Assembly (NCBI GenBank): GCA_016287075.1
Contig: JAEEVC010000002.1
Location: forward strand, 91,246-155,245
Direction of reading: 5' to 3'
Length of the DNA: 64,000 nt
Origin: Bacteroidales bacterium
Lineage (GTDB): Bacteria; Bacteroidota; Bacteroidia; Bacteroidales; UBA932
Shown: one piece after another, positions 1 through 7,749 of the stretch
Layout of the letters: each line of letters starts with the position of its first letter
Numbering within the stretch: position 1 is the stretch's first letter
Translations under genes and position numbers: made by a program
Notes under the pieces: generated by a model
The model's database searches: none
Seen by the model: the letters and a program-made list of their open reading frames with translations, nothing else
What the model was told of the DNA's origin: nothing

Positions 1-1
1 C

Positions 2-868
2 GACAAGGCCAGCCACCGGCTGGGCTCCATGCCGGCGAATGTGCTCCGCCTGTCGCTGGCCATCGTCTTCCTTGCCCTGCTGCTTTGGATCACGGTAGGG
101 CGTCCCTATCCGGTCTATGCGGACGGCAAGGCCTGGCTGTGGCTCTCCCTGTCCGCACTGGTAGGCTATGTCTTCGGGGACTGGTGCCTGTTCAACTGCT
201 ACCTCTCCATCGGCGCACGCTTCGGTCAGCTGCTGATGACCCTCGCCCCGCCCATGGCCGCCGTCGCCGGATGGGCTCTGCTGGGAGAATCGCTCTCCTG
301 GAAGTCCCTGCTGGCAATGGCCGTGACCCTGACGGGTATCGCCATCTCCATCCTGAGCCGGGGGGACGGACATAAAATGAAACTGACCCTGCCGCTCAAG
401 GGCATCCTGCTGGGCATCGGCGCCGGGACCGGCCAAGGCGTCGGGCTCGTCCTCAGCAAAATCGGCCTTGCACACTACGCTGAGGCCATTCCTGCCGACG
501 CTCCTGCAGCCATGTCCGTGATGCTGCCCTTCTCTTCCACGATGATCCGGGCCATTGTCGGCAGCATCGGTTTCCTGCTGCTGATGGCCTTCCAGAAAGA
601 CCTGCCGCGCCTCAAAAGCGCAGTCCGGGACCGGCGCGGCATGCGGGATGTGCTGATGATGACGCTCTTCGGCCCGGTCATCGGCGTTTCCCTTTCGCTG
701 ATGGCGGTAAAATACACCAGCGCAGGCATCGCCTCCACGCTGATGGCCCTGACCCCGGTCCTAATCCTCATCCCCTACGCACTCATCTACAAACAGCGCA
801 TCCGCCTGCGCGAAATCCTCGGCATCGCCGTCTCCATGCTGGGCGTGGCGATGTTCTTCCTGCTGTAG
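2..868 (+). CDS. EamA/DMT-family transporter, 5' end outside window
   Basis: Partial gene. The frame is open to the left edge of the window, so the first ATG at 29 is probably internal. The visible ~288 residues are a string of hydrophobic segments, as in the 10-helix drug/metabolite transporter superfamily. Two EamA-like halves can be seen, each ending in the typical pattern around the Leu-Gly-Glu (LLGESLSW) and the C-terminal Ile-Gly-Val-Ala-Met segment. It should sit in the inner membrane and export or import a small metabolite, but the substrate cannot be read from the sequence. The stop is followed by a GC-rich spacer and then a promoter for the next gene, so it ends its transcription unit. 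Confidence 0.85.
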   Translation, partial: DKASHRLGSMPANVLRLSLAIVFLALLLWITVGRPYPVYADGKAWLWLSLSALVGYVFGDWCLFNCYLSIGARFGQLLMTLAPPMAAVAGWALLGESLSWKSLLAMAVTLTGIAISILSRGDGHKMKLTLPLKGILLGIGAGTGQGVGLVLSKIGLAHYAEAIPADAPAAMSVMLPFSSTMIRAIVGSIGFLLLMAFQKDLPRLKSAVRDRRGMRDVLMMTLFGPVIGVSLSLMAVKYTSAGIASTLMALTPVLILIPYALIYKQRIRLREILGIAVSMLGVAMFFLL

Positions 869-918
869 GGCCGCGCCCGGGCGGGATTTGTCCCAGGATC
901 TATTTCTGTCAACACACC

Positions 919-950
919 TTTGGAAAAGTTTAAGAAATTAGATATCTTTA
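919..950 (+). promoter_or_regulatory. Bacteroidota-type promoter for the leader ORF/BspA unit
   Basis: TTTG at 919-922, a 20-nt spacer, then TATCTTTA at 943-950. This differs from the consensus TTTG-N19/20-TAnnTTTG only in the last base. It lies 50 nt before the ATG of the short ORF at 1000. Confidence 0.55.
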
Positions 951-999
951 GCGTTGGAAGCCATTGCACTTCCGTATAGAAAACAGCAATTGAGAGGTT

Positions 1000-1137
1000 A
1001 TGGAAAATAAAGAAAGGAAACCGTATGGGATTCCCGCCGTCCGCATCGTGGTCTGCAGGATGGAGCAAGCCCTGTGCGGGAGCCCGCAGAAGGGCGGCAA
1101 TGAAGATGTCGGATATGACAATTGGTGGGTTGAATGA
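1000..1137 (+). CDS. Short leader-like protein (45 aa) upstream of BspA lipoprotein
   Basis: A small ORF with an ATG at 1000 and a TGA at 1135-1137, lying between a promoter and the BspA gene that starts 21 nt later. The product has a Pro-Ala-Val-Arg-Ile-Val-Val core, then Gly/Ser and acidic residues, and ends in Asp-Asn-Trp-Trp-Val-Glu. This plan (PxVxV followed by an acidic, Trp-containing tail) is common in short Bacteroidales proteins encoded just upstream of fimbrillin-like or BspA-like lipoproteins; I know no assigned function for them. The short ORF at 63588-63737 has the same plan and also precedes a BspA gene. No signal peptide is visible. Confidence 0.6.
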   Translation: MENKERKPYGIPAVRIVVCRMEQALCGSPQKGGNEDVGYDNWWVE

Positions 1138-1158
1138 TAAAATGAACAAGCTTGATAT

Positions 1159-3723
1159 ATGAAAGCATTCTATGGAATTGCCGCTGTGGCGGTCCTTTTG
1201 GCGGTGTCCTGCATCAGTGAAAAACAGCAGATGCAGGAGCACCCCACTGAGTTTCGGGCGGTCATTGCAGAAAACCCCATGACTCGAACAGTCTTGCAGT
1301 CGGACGGAACCTCTGTATGGTGGTCGCCATCTGAGCAGATTAATATTTTTTATGGGGATAAGTTTAGCGGCCTTTTTGTTTCGACCAATACCCAGCCCAG
1401 CGCCCTGGCTACATTCCGGGGAACCCTGACTATATTGACCGGGACAATCGAAGAAGAAAATGAGTCGCAGGCATATTGGGCGGTTTACCCCTATGGAGCG
1501 GACAATACTTGTGACGGTAGTAGCGTTGTATTTACGATCCCTTCCACACAGTCTTCCGTTGAGGGCTCTTTTTCGAGGAATCTATTTCCGGCCATTGCCA
1601 GCGGCAGGACTCCGGACCTGGCATTCTACAATGTATGCGGTGGAGCATGCTTCTGCGTTGAAAACAAAGGGATTACTTCGGTCTCCTTCAAATCGAACGG
1701 CGGGGAAAAACTTGTAGGAAAAGTCAGAGCGTCATTCGGGTCAGATGGAAAGCCACACATCATGGAGATCCTGGGGGGCGTGGACGAGGTTACCGTAACA
1801 GCCCCTGCCGGAGGATTCCTTCCAGGGGAAAAGTATTATGCGGTCTTCCTTCCCCAAGAAATATCCCAAGGGTTGACCATATCGTATAAAAAGGGGACGG
1901 TAACGGCGTCCAAGTCCTTCTCCAACAGTGTAACGATCCAGCGTTCAAGATTTGGTATCCTGGATGCGATGGACAAGGGGCTGGATTTCTCGGGTGGAGG
2001 GAGCGATGAAGGGGGTCACACGACACCTTCCGGTTCCATTATTTTCGCCGATGACAATGTGAAAGCTAAACTTGTGGCCGCATTCGATACCAACGGAGAC
2101 GGAGAACTATCTGTGGCGGAAGCCGAGGCGGTTTCGTCAGGAGACGACTTAAAAGCGGCATTCGGGGCCATCAAAACCTATAATTCTTTTGATGAGTTTA
2201 TGTTTTTTACCGGAGTTAGAACAATTCCCGAGAGCATGTTCCAGAACTGGAACCACTTAGCATCCGTGACAATTCCGGAGAGCGTAACGAGTATCGGCGA
2301 GTCCGCTTTCTCTGGCTGCAAAAGTTTGGCAGCGGTGACAATCCCTGGGAACGTGACGTACATCTGGCAACAGGCTTTCAAAGGCTGCACGAGCTTGACA
2401 GCGGTGACAATCCCCGAGGGCGTGACATACATCGAGTACGAAGCTTTCTCTGGCTGCACGAGCTTGGCAGCGGTGACAATTCCCAAGAGCGTGACGAGTA
2501 TCGGCTATGGCGCTTTCTCTGGCTGCAAGAGCTTGACAATGGTCACAATCCCCGAGAGCGTGACATACATCTACGGCATGGCTTTCGATCGCTGCACGAG
2601 TTTGGCAAAGGTGACAATTCCAGGGAGCGTGACGAGTATCGGCTTGTCCGCTTTCTCTGGCTGCACAAGTTTGGCAGCGGTGACAATTCCGGAGAGCGTG
2701 ACGAGTATCGGCTCGTACGCTTTCTCTGGCTGCACAAGTTTGGCAGCGGTGAGAATTCCCGAGGGAGTGACGTGTATCGAAAACGGGACTTTCAAAGGCT
2801 GCACGAGCCTGGCAGCGGTGACAATCCCAGGGAGCGTGACGAGTATCGGCGAGTCCGCTTTCCGGGACTGCACGAGTTTGGCAGAGGTGACAATCCCAGG
2901 GAGCGTGACGAGTATCGGCTCGTCCGCTTTCTCTGGCTGCACAAGTTTGGCAGAGGTGACAATCCCCGAGAGCGTGACGAGTATCGAAGACAGGACTTTC
3001 TCTGGCTGCACGAGCTTGGCAGCGGTGACAATCCCCGAGGGCGTGACGAGAATCGAATGGTCCACTTTCCAGGACTGCACAAGCTTGGCAGAGGTGACAA
3101 TCCCCGAGAGCGTGACGAGTATCGGGCAATATGCTTTCTCTGGCTGCACGAACTTGACAGCGGTAACAATCCCCAAGAACGTGAAGAATATCATGCAATA
3201 TGCTTTCTCTGGCTGCACAAGCTTGGCAGCGGTGACAATCCCAGGGAGCGTGACGAGTATCAGTAGCTCCACTTTCCAGGACTGCACGAGCTTGGCAGCG
3301 GTGACAATCCCAGGGAGTGTGACGAGTATCGAGCAATATGCTTTCTCTGGCTGCACGAACTTGACAGCAGTGACAATTCCAGGGAGCGTGACGAGTATCG
3401 AGCAATATGCTTTCTCTGGCTGCACGAGCTTGACAGCGGTGACAATCCCCGAGTACGTGAAGAGTATCAGTAACTCCACTTTCCAGGACTGCACGAGCTT
3501 GACAGCAGTGACAATTCCCAAGAGAGTGGACTACATCGGCGACTCTGCTTTTCAAGGCTGCAACTCATTGCAAAAAATCATTATTTATTGCTATTTCCCC
3601 CCGTCTCTTTGTCACAATGCTTTCAGCAATACCGGCAATTGTAACATATACGTACCTTCGGAATCTGTTGAAAGATACAAGAACGAATGGAGCTATTATT
3701 CTAGCAGAATCTACGGAATGTAA
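1159..3723 (+). CDS. BspA-type leucine-rich-repeat lipoprotein with fimbrillin-like N-terminus
   Basis: 854 aa. Residues 1-20 form a lipoprotein signal peptide with lipobox Leu-Ala-Val-Ser-Cys. Residues ~30-275 resemble the fimbrillin/Mfa-like fold, including the 'YWAVYPYG' motif. An EF-hand-like calcium loop (DTNGDGELSVAEAE) lies at ~311-324. From ~340 to ~800 there are about twenty 23-residue TpLRR (LRR_5) repeats with the core S-x-A-F-S-G-C-T-S-L-x-x-V-T-I-P. A cap ending in a Tyr-rich tail follows. The protein is probably anchored in the outer membrane and exposed on the cell surface. BspA-family proteins bind host proteins or other bacteria, but the ligand here is unknown. The repeats are nearly identical in DNA (69-bp period), so repeat number may vary between strains. 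Confidence 0.85.
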   Translation: MKAFYGIAAVAVLLAVSCISEKQQMQEHPTEFRAVIAENPMTRTVLQSDGTSVWWSPSEQINIFYGDKFSGLFVSTNTQPSALATFRGTLTILTGTIEEENESQAYWAVYPYGADNTCDGSSVVFTIPSTQSSVEGSFSRNLFPAIASGRTPDLAFYNVCGGACFCVENKGITSVSFKSNGGEKLVGKVRASFGSDGKPHIMEILGGVDEVTVTAPAGGFLPGEKYYAVFLPQEISQGLTISYKKGTVTASKSFSNSVTIQRSRFGILDAMDKGLDFSGGGSDEGGHTTPSGSIIFADDNVKAKLVAAFDTNGDGELSVAEAEAVSSGDDLKAAFGAIKTYNSFDEFMFFTGVRTIPESMFQNWNHLASVTIPESVTSIGESAFSGCKSLAAVTIPGNVTYIWQQAFKGCTSLTAVTIPEGVTYIEYEAFSGCTSLAAVTIPKSVTSIGYGAFSGCKSLTMVTIPESVTYIYGMAFDRCTSLAKVTIPGSVTSIGLSAFSGCTSLAAVTIPESVTSIGSYAFSGCTSLAAVRIPEGVTCIENGTFKGCTSLAAVTIPGSVTSIGESAFRDCTSLAEVTIPGSVTSIGSSAFSGCTSLAEVTIPESVTSIEDRTFSGCTSLAAVTIPEGVTRIEWSTFQDCTSLAEVTIPESVTSIGQYAFSGCTNLTAVTIPKNVKNIMQYAFSGCTSLAAVTIPGSVTSISSSTFQDCTSLAAVTIPGSVTSIEQYAFSGCTNLTAVTIPGSVTSIEQYAFSGCTSLTAVTIPEYVKSISNSTFQDCTSLTAVTIPKRVDYIGDSAFQGCNSLQKIIIYCYFPPSLCHNAFSNTGNCNIYVPSESVERYKNEWSYYSSRIYGM

Positions 3724-3731
3724 TTTCGATT

Positions 3732-4029
3732 GCCCTGACAACAAAAACACCTCAACTGACGCTGCAATGCCGTTTCATATGAGGAAACGGCATCGAATGT
3801 CACTGACTTAGCGGGCGCCTGCAGGCGCCGTGGCGGAAACGGCGGGATTTGTCCGCCTGCGGCGGCCACATCCCTTGCGCCTGCGGCGGGCGGTGCACAC
3901 GAAACGGCATCGAAGATCACTTCGTGACCTTCGGTACTTTTTCGCTGCCAGGACCTTACGAAAGCTAGCTTTCGACGGCCCTGACAACAAAAAAGCACCG
4001 CAGCTTGCGCTGCGATGCCGTTTCATGTG
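3732..4029. repeat. Intergenic repeat block with palindromes
   Basis: The stretch between the BspA gene and tRNA-Ser has no convincing gene. It holds two diverged copies of a ~48-bp unit beginning GCCCTGACAACAAAAA and ending ATGCCGTTTCAT (3732-3779 and 3978-4027). It also holds a 10-bp-arm hairpin (ATGCCGTTTC/GAAACGGCAT, about 3767-3793), a perfect 16-bp palindrome GGCGCCTGCAGGCGCC at 3814-3829, and two GAAACGGCATCGAA copies. The hairpin after the BspA stop could serve as its terminator. Confidence 0.6.
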
Positions 4030-4118
4030 CGGAAAGGGCGGGATTCGAACCCGCGATACTCCGGTGGGAGTATACCGGTTTTCGAGACCAGCGCCTTCAG
4101 CCACTCGGCCACCTTTCC
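4030..4118 (-). tRNA. tRNA-Ser (CGA)
   Basis: Read on the minus strand, the 7-bp acceptor GGAAAGG/CCTTTCC with discriminator G encloses a D arm, an anticodon stem CTGGT/ACCGG with loop CTCGAAA (anticodon CGA, codon UCG), a long variable arm typical of class II tRNA-Ser, and a T arm with GGTTCGAATCC. No CCA is encoded. Confidence 0.95.
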
Positions 4119-4163
4119 GAACTCCCTTAAAAAAAGAGCGCTTCTTTCGAACGCGCTCTCCGG

Positions 4164-4235
4164 TACTGGGTAGGAGAATCGAACTCCTATTGCGAGATTG
4201 AGAATCTCGAGTACTAACCGTTATACGAACCCAGC
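4164..4235 (-). tRNA. tRNA-Glu (CTC)
   Basis: On the minus strand the acceptor GCTGGGT pairs with ACCCAGT (first pair G.U), discriminator A. The anticodon stem is CGAGA/TCTCG and the loop TTCTCAA, giving anticodon CTC for codon GAG. The T arm AGGAG-TTCGATT-CTCCT is intact. No CCA is encoded. It lies 45 nt from tRNA-Ser on the same strand. Confidence 0.92.
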
Positions 4236-4311
4236 GTGTAAGCCCAAACGGGAATACAAAGGTACGAAAAAAATCAATACTACCAAATTTTTTTGCGCAC
4301 CGGACCCCGAT

Positions 4312-4680
4312 TTATTTCAAAAACACGAAGAATACCGCCAGAACCAGGCAGGCGAAGGCGGCGAAATGGTTCCAATGGAGCGCCTCCCCCTTGAAGACGA
4401 ACATCACGATGACACTGAAGACCGTCAGGGAGATGACCTCCTGGATCACCTTGAGCTGCAGCAGGTTGAACGGTCCCCCGTTGCCGGAGAAACCGATGCG
4501 GTTGGCCGGGACGGTCAGGCAGTACTCGAAAAAAGCGATTCCCCAGGAGAAAAGGATGACCAGGATCAGCGGCCATCCGGTCGAGATCTTCATCTCCTGC
4601 AGCTTGAGATGGCCGTACCAGGCGAACGTCATGAAAACGTTCGAACAAACGAGCATGAGGATGGTCCAGAAACCTTGCAT
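4312..4680 (-). CDS. DUF486 (DMT-like) small membrane protein
   Basis: 122 aa with four predicted transmembrane helices, matching the usual size of the DUF486 family, which is related to half-size drug/metabolite transporters. A Trp-Tyr-Gly-His motif follows the first helix, and a central Phe-Glu-Tyr-Cys-Leu-Thr-Val-Pro-Ala-Asn-Arg-Ile-Gly motif is characteristic of the family. The function of DUF486 is not known. It is transcribed divergently from glmM, with back-to-back promoter boxes in the 58-bp gap. Confidence 0.85.
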   Translation of the reverse strand: MQGFWTILMLVCSNVFMTFAWYGHLKLQEMKISTGWPLILVILFSWGIAFFEYCLTVPANRIGFSGNGGPFNLLQLKVIQEVISLTVFSVIVMFVFKGEALHWNHFAAFACLVLAVFFVFLK

Positions 4681-4688
4681 GACATTTT

Positions 4689-4719
4689 TTTGTTTTGGGC
4701 GGCAAATTTAATAAATTTG
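4689..4719 (+). promoter_or_regulatory. glmM promoter overlapping a divergent -7 box
   Basis: Plus strand: TTTG at 4689-4692, 19-nt spacer, TAAATTTG at 4712-4719. The reverse complement of 4703-4710 is also TAAATTTG, a -7 box pointing toward the DUF486 gene. Together 4703-4719 is a perfect 17-bp palindrome (CAAATTTAATAAATTTG). A -33 element for the minus-strand promoter is not evident. Confidence 0.55.
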
Positions 4720-4738
4720 TACGATAAATGAATGTTTT

Positions 4739-6154
4739 ATGGCACTGATTAAATCCATCTCCGGCATCCGCGGCACCATCGGCGGCGCACCGGGAGCGGG
4801 CCTGACCCCCATCGACATCGTCAAGTTCACGTACGCCTACTGCGCGACGCTGCCCCAGCGCAAGCCGCAGCCGAACGGCAACCGCTACAAGGTCGTCGTC
4901 GGCAAGGATGCGCGCCTGTCGGGAGACATGGTCGAACAGCTGGTGGTCGGCACCCTCATCGGCTGCGGGGTCGATGTCGTCAAATGCGGCTTCGCCTCCA
5001 CCCCGACGACCGAGATGGCCGTCGTCTTCGCCGGTGCCGACGGCGGCATCATCCTGACCGCCTCCCACAATCCCCGGCAATGGAACGCCCTCAAACTCCT
5101 CAACGACAAGGGGGAATTCCTCACGGCGGCGGAAGGCCAGGCAATCCTGGACCTCGCCGAGCGGGAGGATTTCGATTTCGCCGGCGTAGACGGACTCGGA
5201 ACCATCGAAGAGGAGGACTTCACCGACAAGCACATCGAAGCGGTCCTCGCCATGAAGGCGGTGGACCTCGAAGCCATCCGCGCGGCCGGGTTCAAGGTCG
5301 TCGTGGATGCGGTCAATTCGGTCGGCGGAATCATCATGCCGCGCCTCCTCAAACGCCTGGGTGTCAAGTGCATCTGCCTCAACTGCGAGCCCACGGGCGA
5401 ATTCGCCCACAACCCCGAACCGCTGCCGCAGAACCTCACCGACCTCTCCGAAACAGTCGTCCGTGAGAAGGCGGACCTCGGCGTCAGCGTCGATCCCGAC
5501 GTGGACCGCCTCGCCTTCATCTGCGAAGACGGCAAGCCTTTCGTCGAGGAATATACCCTCGTCAGCGTCGCCGACTATCTCTGCGAGCGCGCCGAAAAGG
5601 CCGGAGAGCCCATTGCGACCGTTTCCAACCTCTCGTCGACCCGCGCCCTGCGGGATGTCACCGAGAAGCATGGCGGCACCTATTATGCATCCGCCGTCGG
5701 CGAGGTCAACGTGACGACGAAGATGCACGAGGTCGGCGCCCTCATCGGCGGCGAGGGCAACGGCGGCGTCATCTACCCGGCCCTCCATACCGGCCGCGAC
5801 GCGATGGCCGGCGTGGCCCTCTTCCTGTCGAACCTGGCACATAAGAAAATGACGGTCAGCCAGTTGAAGGCGACCTATCCCCAGTACGCCATCGCCAAGA
5901 ACCGCATCGAACTCGCCGACAAGGCGCTCATCGACCGGATCCTCGACGCGCTGAAAGTGCGCTATGCCGCGGAGGATGTCAACACCATCGACGGCGTGAA
6001 GATCAGCTTCGAATCCGAGCGGAAGTGGGTCCATCTCCGCCGCTCCAACACCGAGCCCATCATCCGCATCTACGCCGAGGCCCCGACCCAGGAGGGAGCG
6101 GAAGCCCTTGCACAGGAAGTCATCGGCGTCGCGGAAGGCATCATCCGCGCCTGA
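4739..6154 (+). CDS. glmM: Phosphoglucosamine mutase
   Basis: 471 aa, close to the ~462 aa usual in Bacteroidales. It converts glucosamine-6-phosphate to glucosamine-1-phosphate for UDP-GlcNAc, peptidoglycan and LPS. Seen in the sequence: the N-terminal SISGIRGTIGG phosphate-binding loop, the catalytic phosphoserine loop TASHNP (Ser109), the metal-binding loop D-P-D-V-D-R near residue 255, the sugar-binding GEGNGG motif, and a C-terminal R-x-S-N-T-E-P phosphate loop. The 'KSISGIRGTIGG' start and loop wording favour GlmM over phosphomannomutase. The DUF1343 gene starts 4 nt after its stop, so the two are probably co-transcribed. Confidence 0.88.
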   Translation: MALIKSISGIRGTIGGAPGAGLTPIDIVKFTYAYCATLPQRKPQPNGNRYKVVVGKDARLSGDMVEQLVVGTLIGCGVDVVKCGFASTPTTEMAVVFAGADGGIILTASHNPRQWNALKLLNDKGEFLTAAEGQAILDLAEREDFDFAGVDGLGTIEEEDFTDKHIEAVLAMKAVDLEAIRAAGFKVVVDAVNSVGGIIMPRLLKRLGVKCICLNCEPTGEFAHNPEPLPQNLTDLSETVVREKADLGVSVDPDVDRLAFICEDGKPFVEEYTLVSVADYLCERAEKAGEPIATVSNLSSTRALRDVTEKHGGTYYASAVGEVNVTTKMHEVGALIGGEGNGGVIYPALHTGRDAMAGVALFLSNLAHKKMTVSQLKATYPQYAIAKNRIELADKALIDRILDALKVRYAAEDVNTIDGVKISFESERKWVHLRRSNTEPIIRIYAEAPTQEGAEALAQEVIGVAEGIIRA

Positions 6155-6158
6155 GCCC

Positions 6159-7226
6159 ATGTTCTCATTCCGCACCACGCCGCTGGAGGACCAGCTCGAC
6201 AAGACGCTGCGCGAAGGCCGGATCGGCTGCTTCTGCACCCAGAACTGCTGGGACACGGCCCGGGGCCGCTGGATGTACGACATCTTCCGGGACCGCGGCA
6301 ACCTCGCCACGGTCTTCAATCCCCGTGAAGCGGAGCTGACCCCGGGGACGAACCACATCGAATTCGACATGGAGCAGGTCCGGGACCTCGACGGCATCGT
6401 CGTGGAGATCCAGGACGTCGGCTCCCGCTATTTCAATTATACGAAGGACGTCTTCCACCTGATGGAGATGCTCAATCTCCTCGGCGACGAGTCCCCTTCC
6501 CTGTACATCGTGGACCATATCAACCCGGCCGGCCGGGTCGTCGAGGGGACCATTCCCTCGGTCGCGGGCGAGATGTTCGTCCCGAAAGTCGCCCACCGGC
6601 ACGGGCTCACGCTCGGCGAACTCTGCAATCTCTATGCATCGGAGATCGGCGCGAAATTCCCCCTCCATGTCATCTCGGCCATGGCGACCGACGCCTCCCG
6701 CCAGCTGATGCCCTGGACCATCGCCCCCGCCTCCGACCTTCCCGGCTTCTTCTCCGCCTACCTCTACAGCGGCGGCGGCCTCTGGAACAACACGAACGTC
6801 AATCCCGGCATCGGAACGGCCCGCCCGTACGAGTACATCGGCGCGCCCTTCCTGAAACCCAGCCGGATGGACCGGCTCCCGGAAGTGGACGGAGCCCTCG
6901 TGCGGCCCTGTTCCTTCACCCCCGCCGCCGGCCGGTACGCCGGCCAGTGGTGCTTCGGCTGGCAGATCCTCCTCATCCCGGGCGAAAACTACCACTCGCT
7001 GATGCATACGCTCCAGCTGGTCAGGTACTTCCGCGAGGTTTACCCGGCCTTCGAGATTTTCGACGACTTCTATATCAAACTCGCCGACCCGGTCCTGGAG
7101 GAATACATCCGCGGCTCCATTCCCTTCGACGTCGCCCGCGAGCACATCAAACTCGAGGAACAGAAATGGATCCGGAAGGCCAAGCGCTACCTCCTCTACG
7201 AGGACGCCCCCTACCGGATGAAATAA
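6159..7226 (+). CDS. DUF1343 protein, NamZ-like exo-beta-N-acetylmuramidase
   Basis: 355 aa from the ATG at 6159; an earlier in-frame ATG lies inside glmM and is unlikely. The sequence covers a truncated Rossmann-like half and the DUF1343 C-terminal half, with conserved segments V-E-I-Q-D-V-G-S-R-Y, D-x-x-N-P-A-G-R and N-V-N-P-G-I-G-T. The family founder YbbC/NamZ of Bacillus removes terminal MurNAc from peptidoglycan fragments, and homologues occur in Tannerella. Two differences stand out. There is no signal peptide, and the N-terminus begins directly at Q-L-D-K-T-L-R-E-G-R-I-G, so the protein appears cytoplasmic and slightly short. Its position behind glmM suggests use of amino sugars recovered from the wall (inference). 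Confidence 0.75.
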   Translation: MFSFRTTPLEDQLDKTLREGRIGCFCTQNCWDTARGRWMYDIFRDRGNLATVFNPREAELTPGTNHIEFDMEQVRDLDGIVVEIQDVGSRYFNYTKDVFHLMEMLNLLGDESPSLYIVDHINPAGRVVEGTIPSVAGEMFVPKVAHRHGLTLGELCNLYASEIGAKFPLHVISAMATDASRQLMPWTIAPASDLPGFFSAYLYSGGGLWNNTNVNPGIGTARPYEYIGAPFLKPSRMDRLPEVDGALVRPCSFTPAAGRYAGQWCFGWQILLIPGENYHSLMHTLQLVRYFREVYPAFEIFDDFYIKLADPVLEEYIRGSIPFDVAREHIKLEEQKWIRKAKRYLLYEDAPYRMK

Positions 7227-7240
7227 TTCTTGCAGAAAGA

Positions 7241-7272
7241 TTTGGAAAGGCGGAGGAAAATACCTATCTTTG
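7241..7272 (+). promoter_or_regulatory. rpmE2 promoter
   Basis: TTTG at 7241-7244, 20-nt spacer, TATCTTTG at 7265-7272: a full match to the Bacteroidota promoter consensus, 35 nt before the rpmE2 ATG. Confidence 0.75.
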
Positions 7273-7307
7273 CCGTCCAAAATTGTTAACAATTAATTGC
7301 AAACGAC

Positions 7308-7559
7308 ATGAAAAAAGGAATCCATCCCGAAACCTACCGTCTTGTAGCTTTCAAGGATATGTCCAACGAGACCGTTTTCATCACCCGTTCCTGCGCTCCG
7401 ACCAAGGAGACCCTCATGGTGGAAGGTGTTGAATACCCTGTCGTGAAGCTTGAGATCTCCAACACGTCTCATCCTTTCTACACGGGCAAGGTCAAGCTCG
7501 TCGATACCGCGGGCCGCGTGGACCAGTTCTACCAGAGATACAAGAGCAGGAAGAAGTAA
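7308..7559 (+). CDS. rpmE2: 50S ribosomal protein L31, type B
   Basis: 83 aa. Starts M-K-K-G-I-H-P-E and ends in the basic tail R-V-D-Q-F-Y-Q-R-Y-K-S-R-K-K. It lacks the CxxC pairs that bind zinc in type-A L31, so it is the zinc-independent form, the usual L31 in Bacteroidota. Single-gene unit with its own promoter and a strong terminator. Confidence 0.95.
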   Translation: MKKGIHPETYRLVAFKDMSNETVFITRSCAPTKETLMVEGVEYPVVKLEISNTSHPFYTGKVKLVDTAGRVDQFYQRYKSRKK

Positions 7560-7579
7560 TTCCCCTGCGTACGGACAAA

Positions 7580-7615
7580 CTGCCGACTTCCTTCCCGGAA
7601 GCCGGCAGTTTTCTT
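7580..7615 (+). terminator. Intrinsic terminator of rpmE2
   Basis: 12-bp stem with one mismatch (7580-7591 with 7597-7608), 5-nt loop TTCCC, followed by TTTTCTT. Begins 20 nt after the rpmE2 stop. Confidence 0.85.
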
Positions 7616-7640
7616 ATCGCGCCGCCGCGCTGCCTGTTTG

Positions 7641-7694
7641 CCGGAAGGGTGGTCCCGGCAGTCAGAAAAATTCCTGCCGGAACCACCCTTCCGG
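7641..7694. repeat. Conserved-loop hairpin, copy A
   Basis: 21-bp inverted repeat with one mismatch (7641-7661 with 7674-7694) around the 12-nt loop TCAGAAAAATTC. Similar hairpins lie at 9777-9830, 11079-11136 and 45713-45768. No T-run follows and the rpmE2 terminator lies just upstream, so termination alone does not explain it. Confidence 0.8.
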
Positions 7695-7749
7695 CAGGGC
7701 GCGGCGAATTACGAAAAAATACCTACATTTGTAGAAAATAGCACTGACT

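Noticed and set aside
2270..3500. Regular repeats resembling a CRISPR array
   Set aside because: The repeats are in frame, code for LRR units and have no unique spacers. No cas genes are present.
2257..3555. 432-codon minus-strand frame opposite the BspA repeats
   Set aside because: It arises from the 69-bp periodicity of the sense gene, which keeps the same antisense codons free of stops. It has no signal, promoter or family likeness.
4280..6397. 705-codon minus frame over glmM
   Set aside because: Mirror of glmM, whose catalytic motifs are unambiguous on the plus strand.
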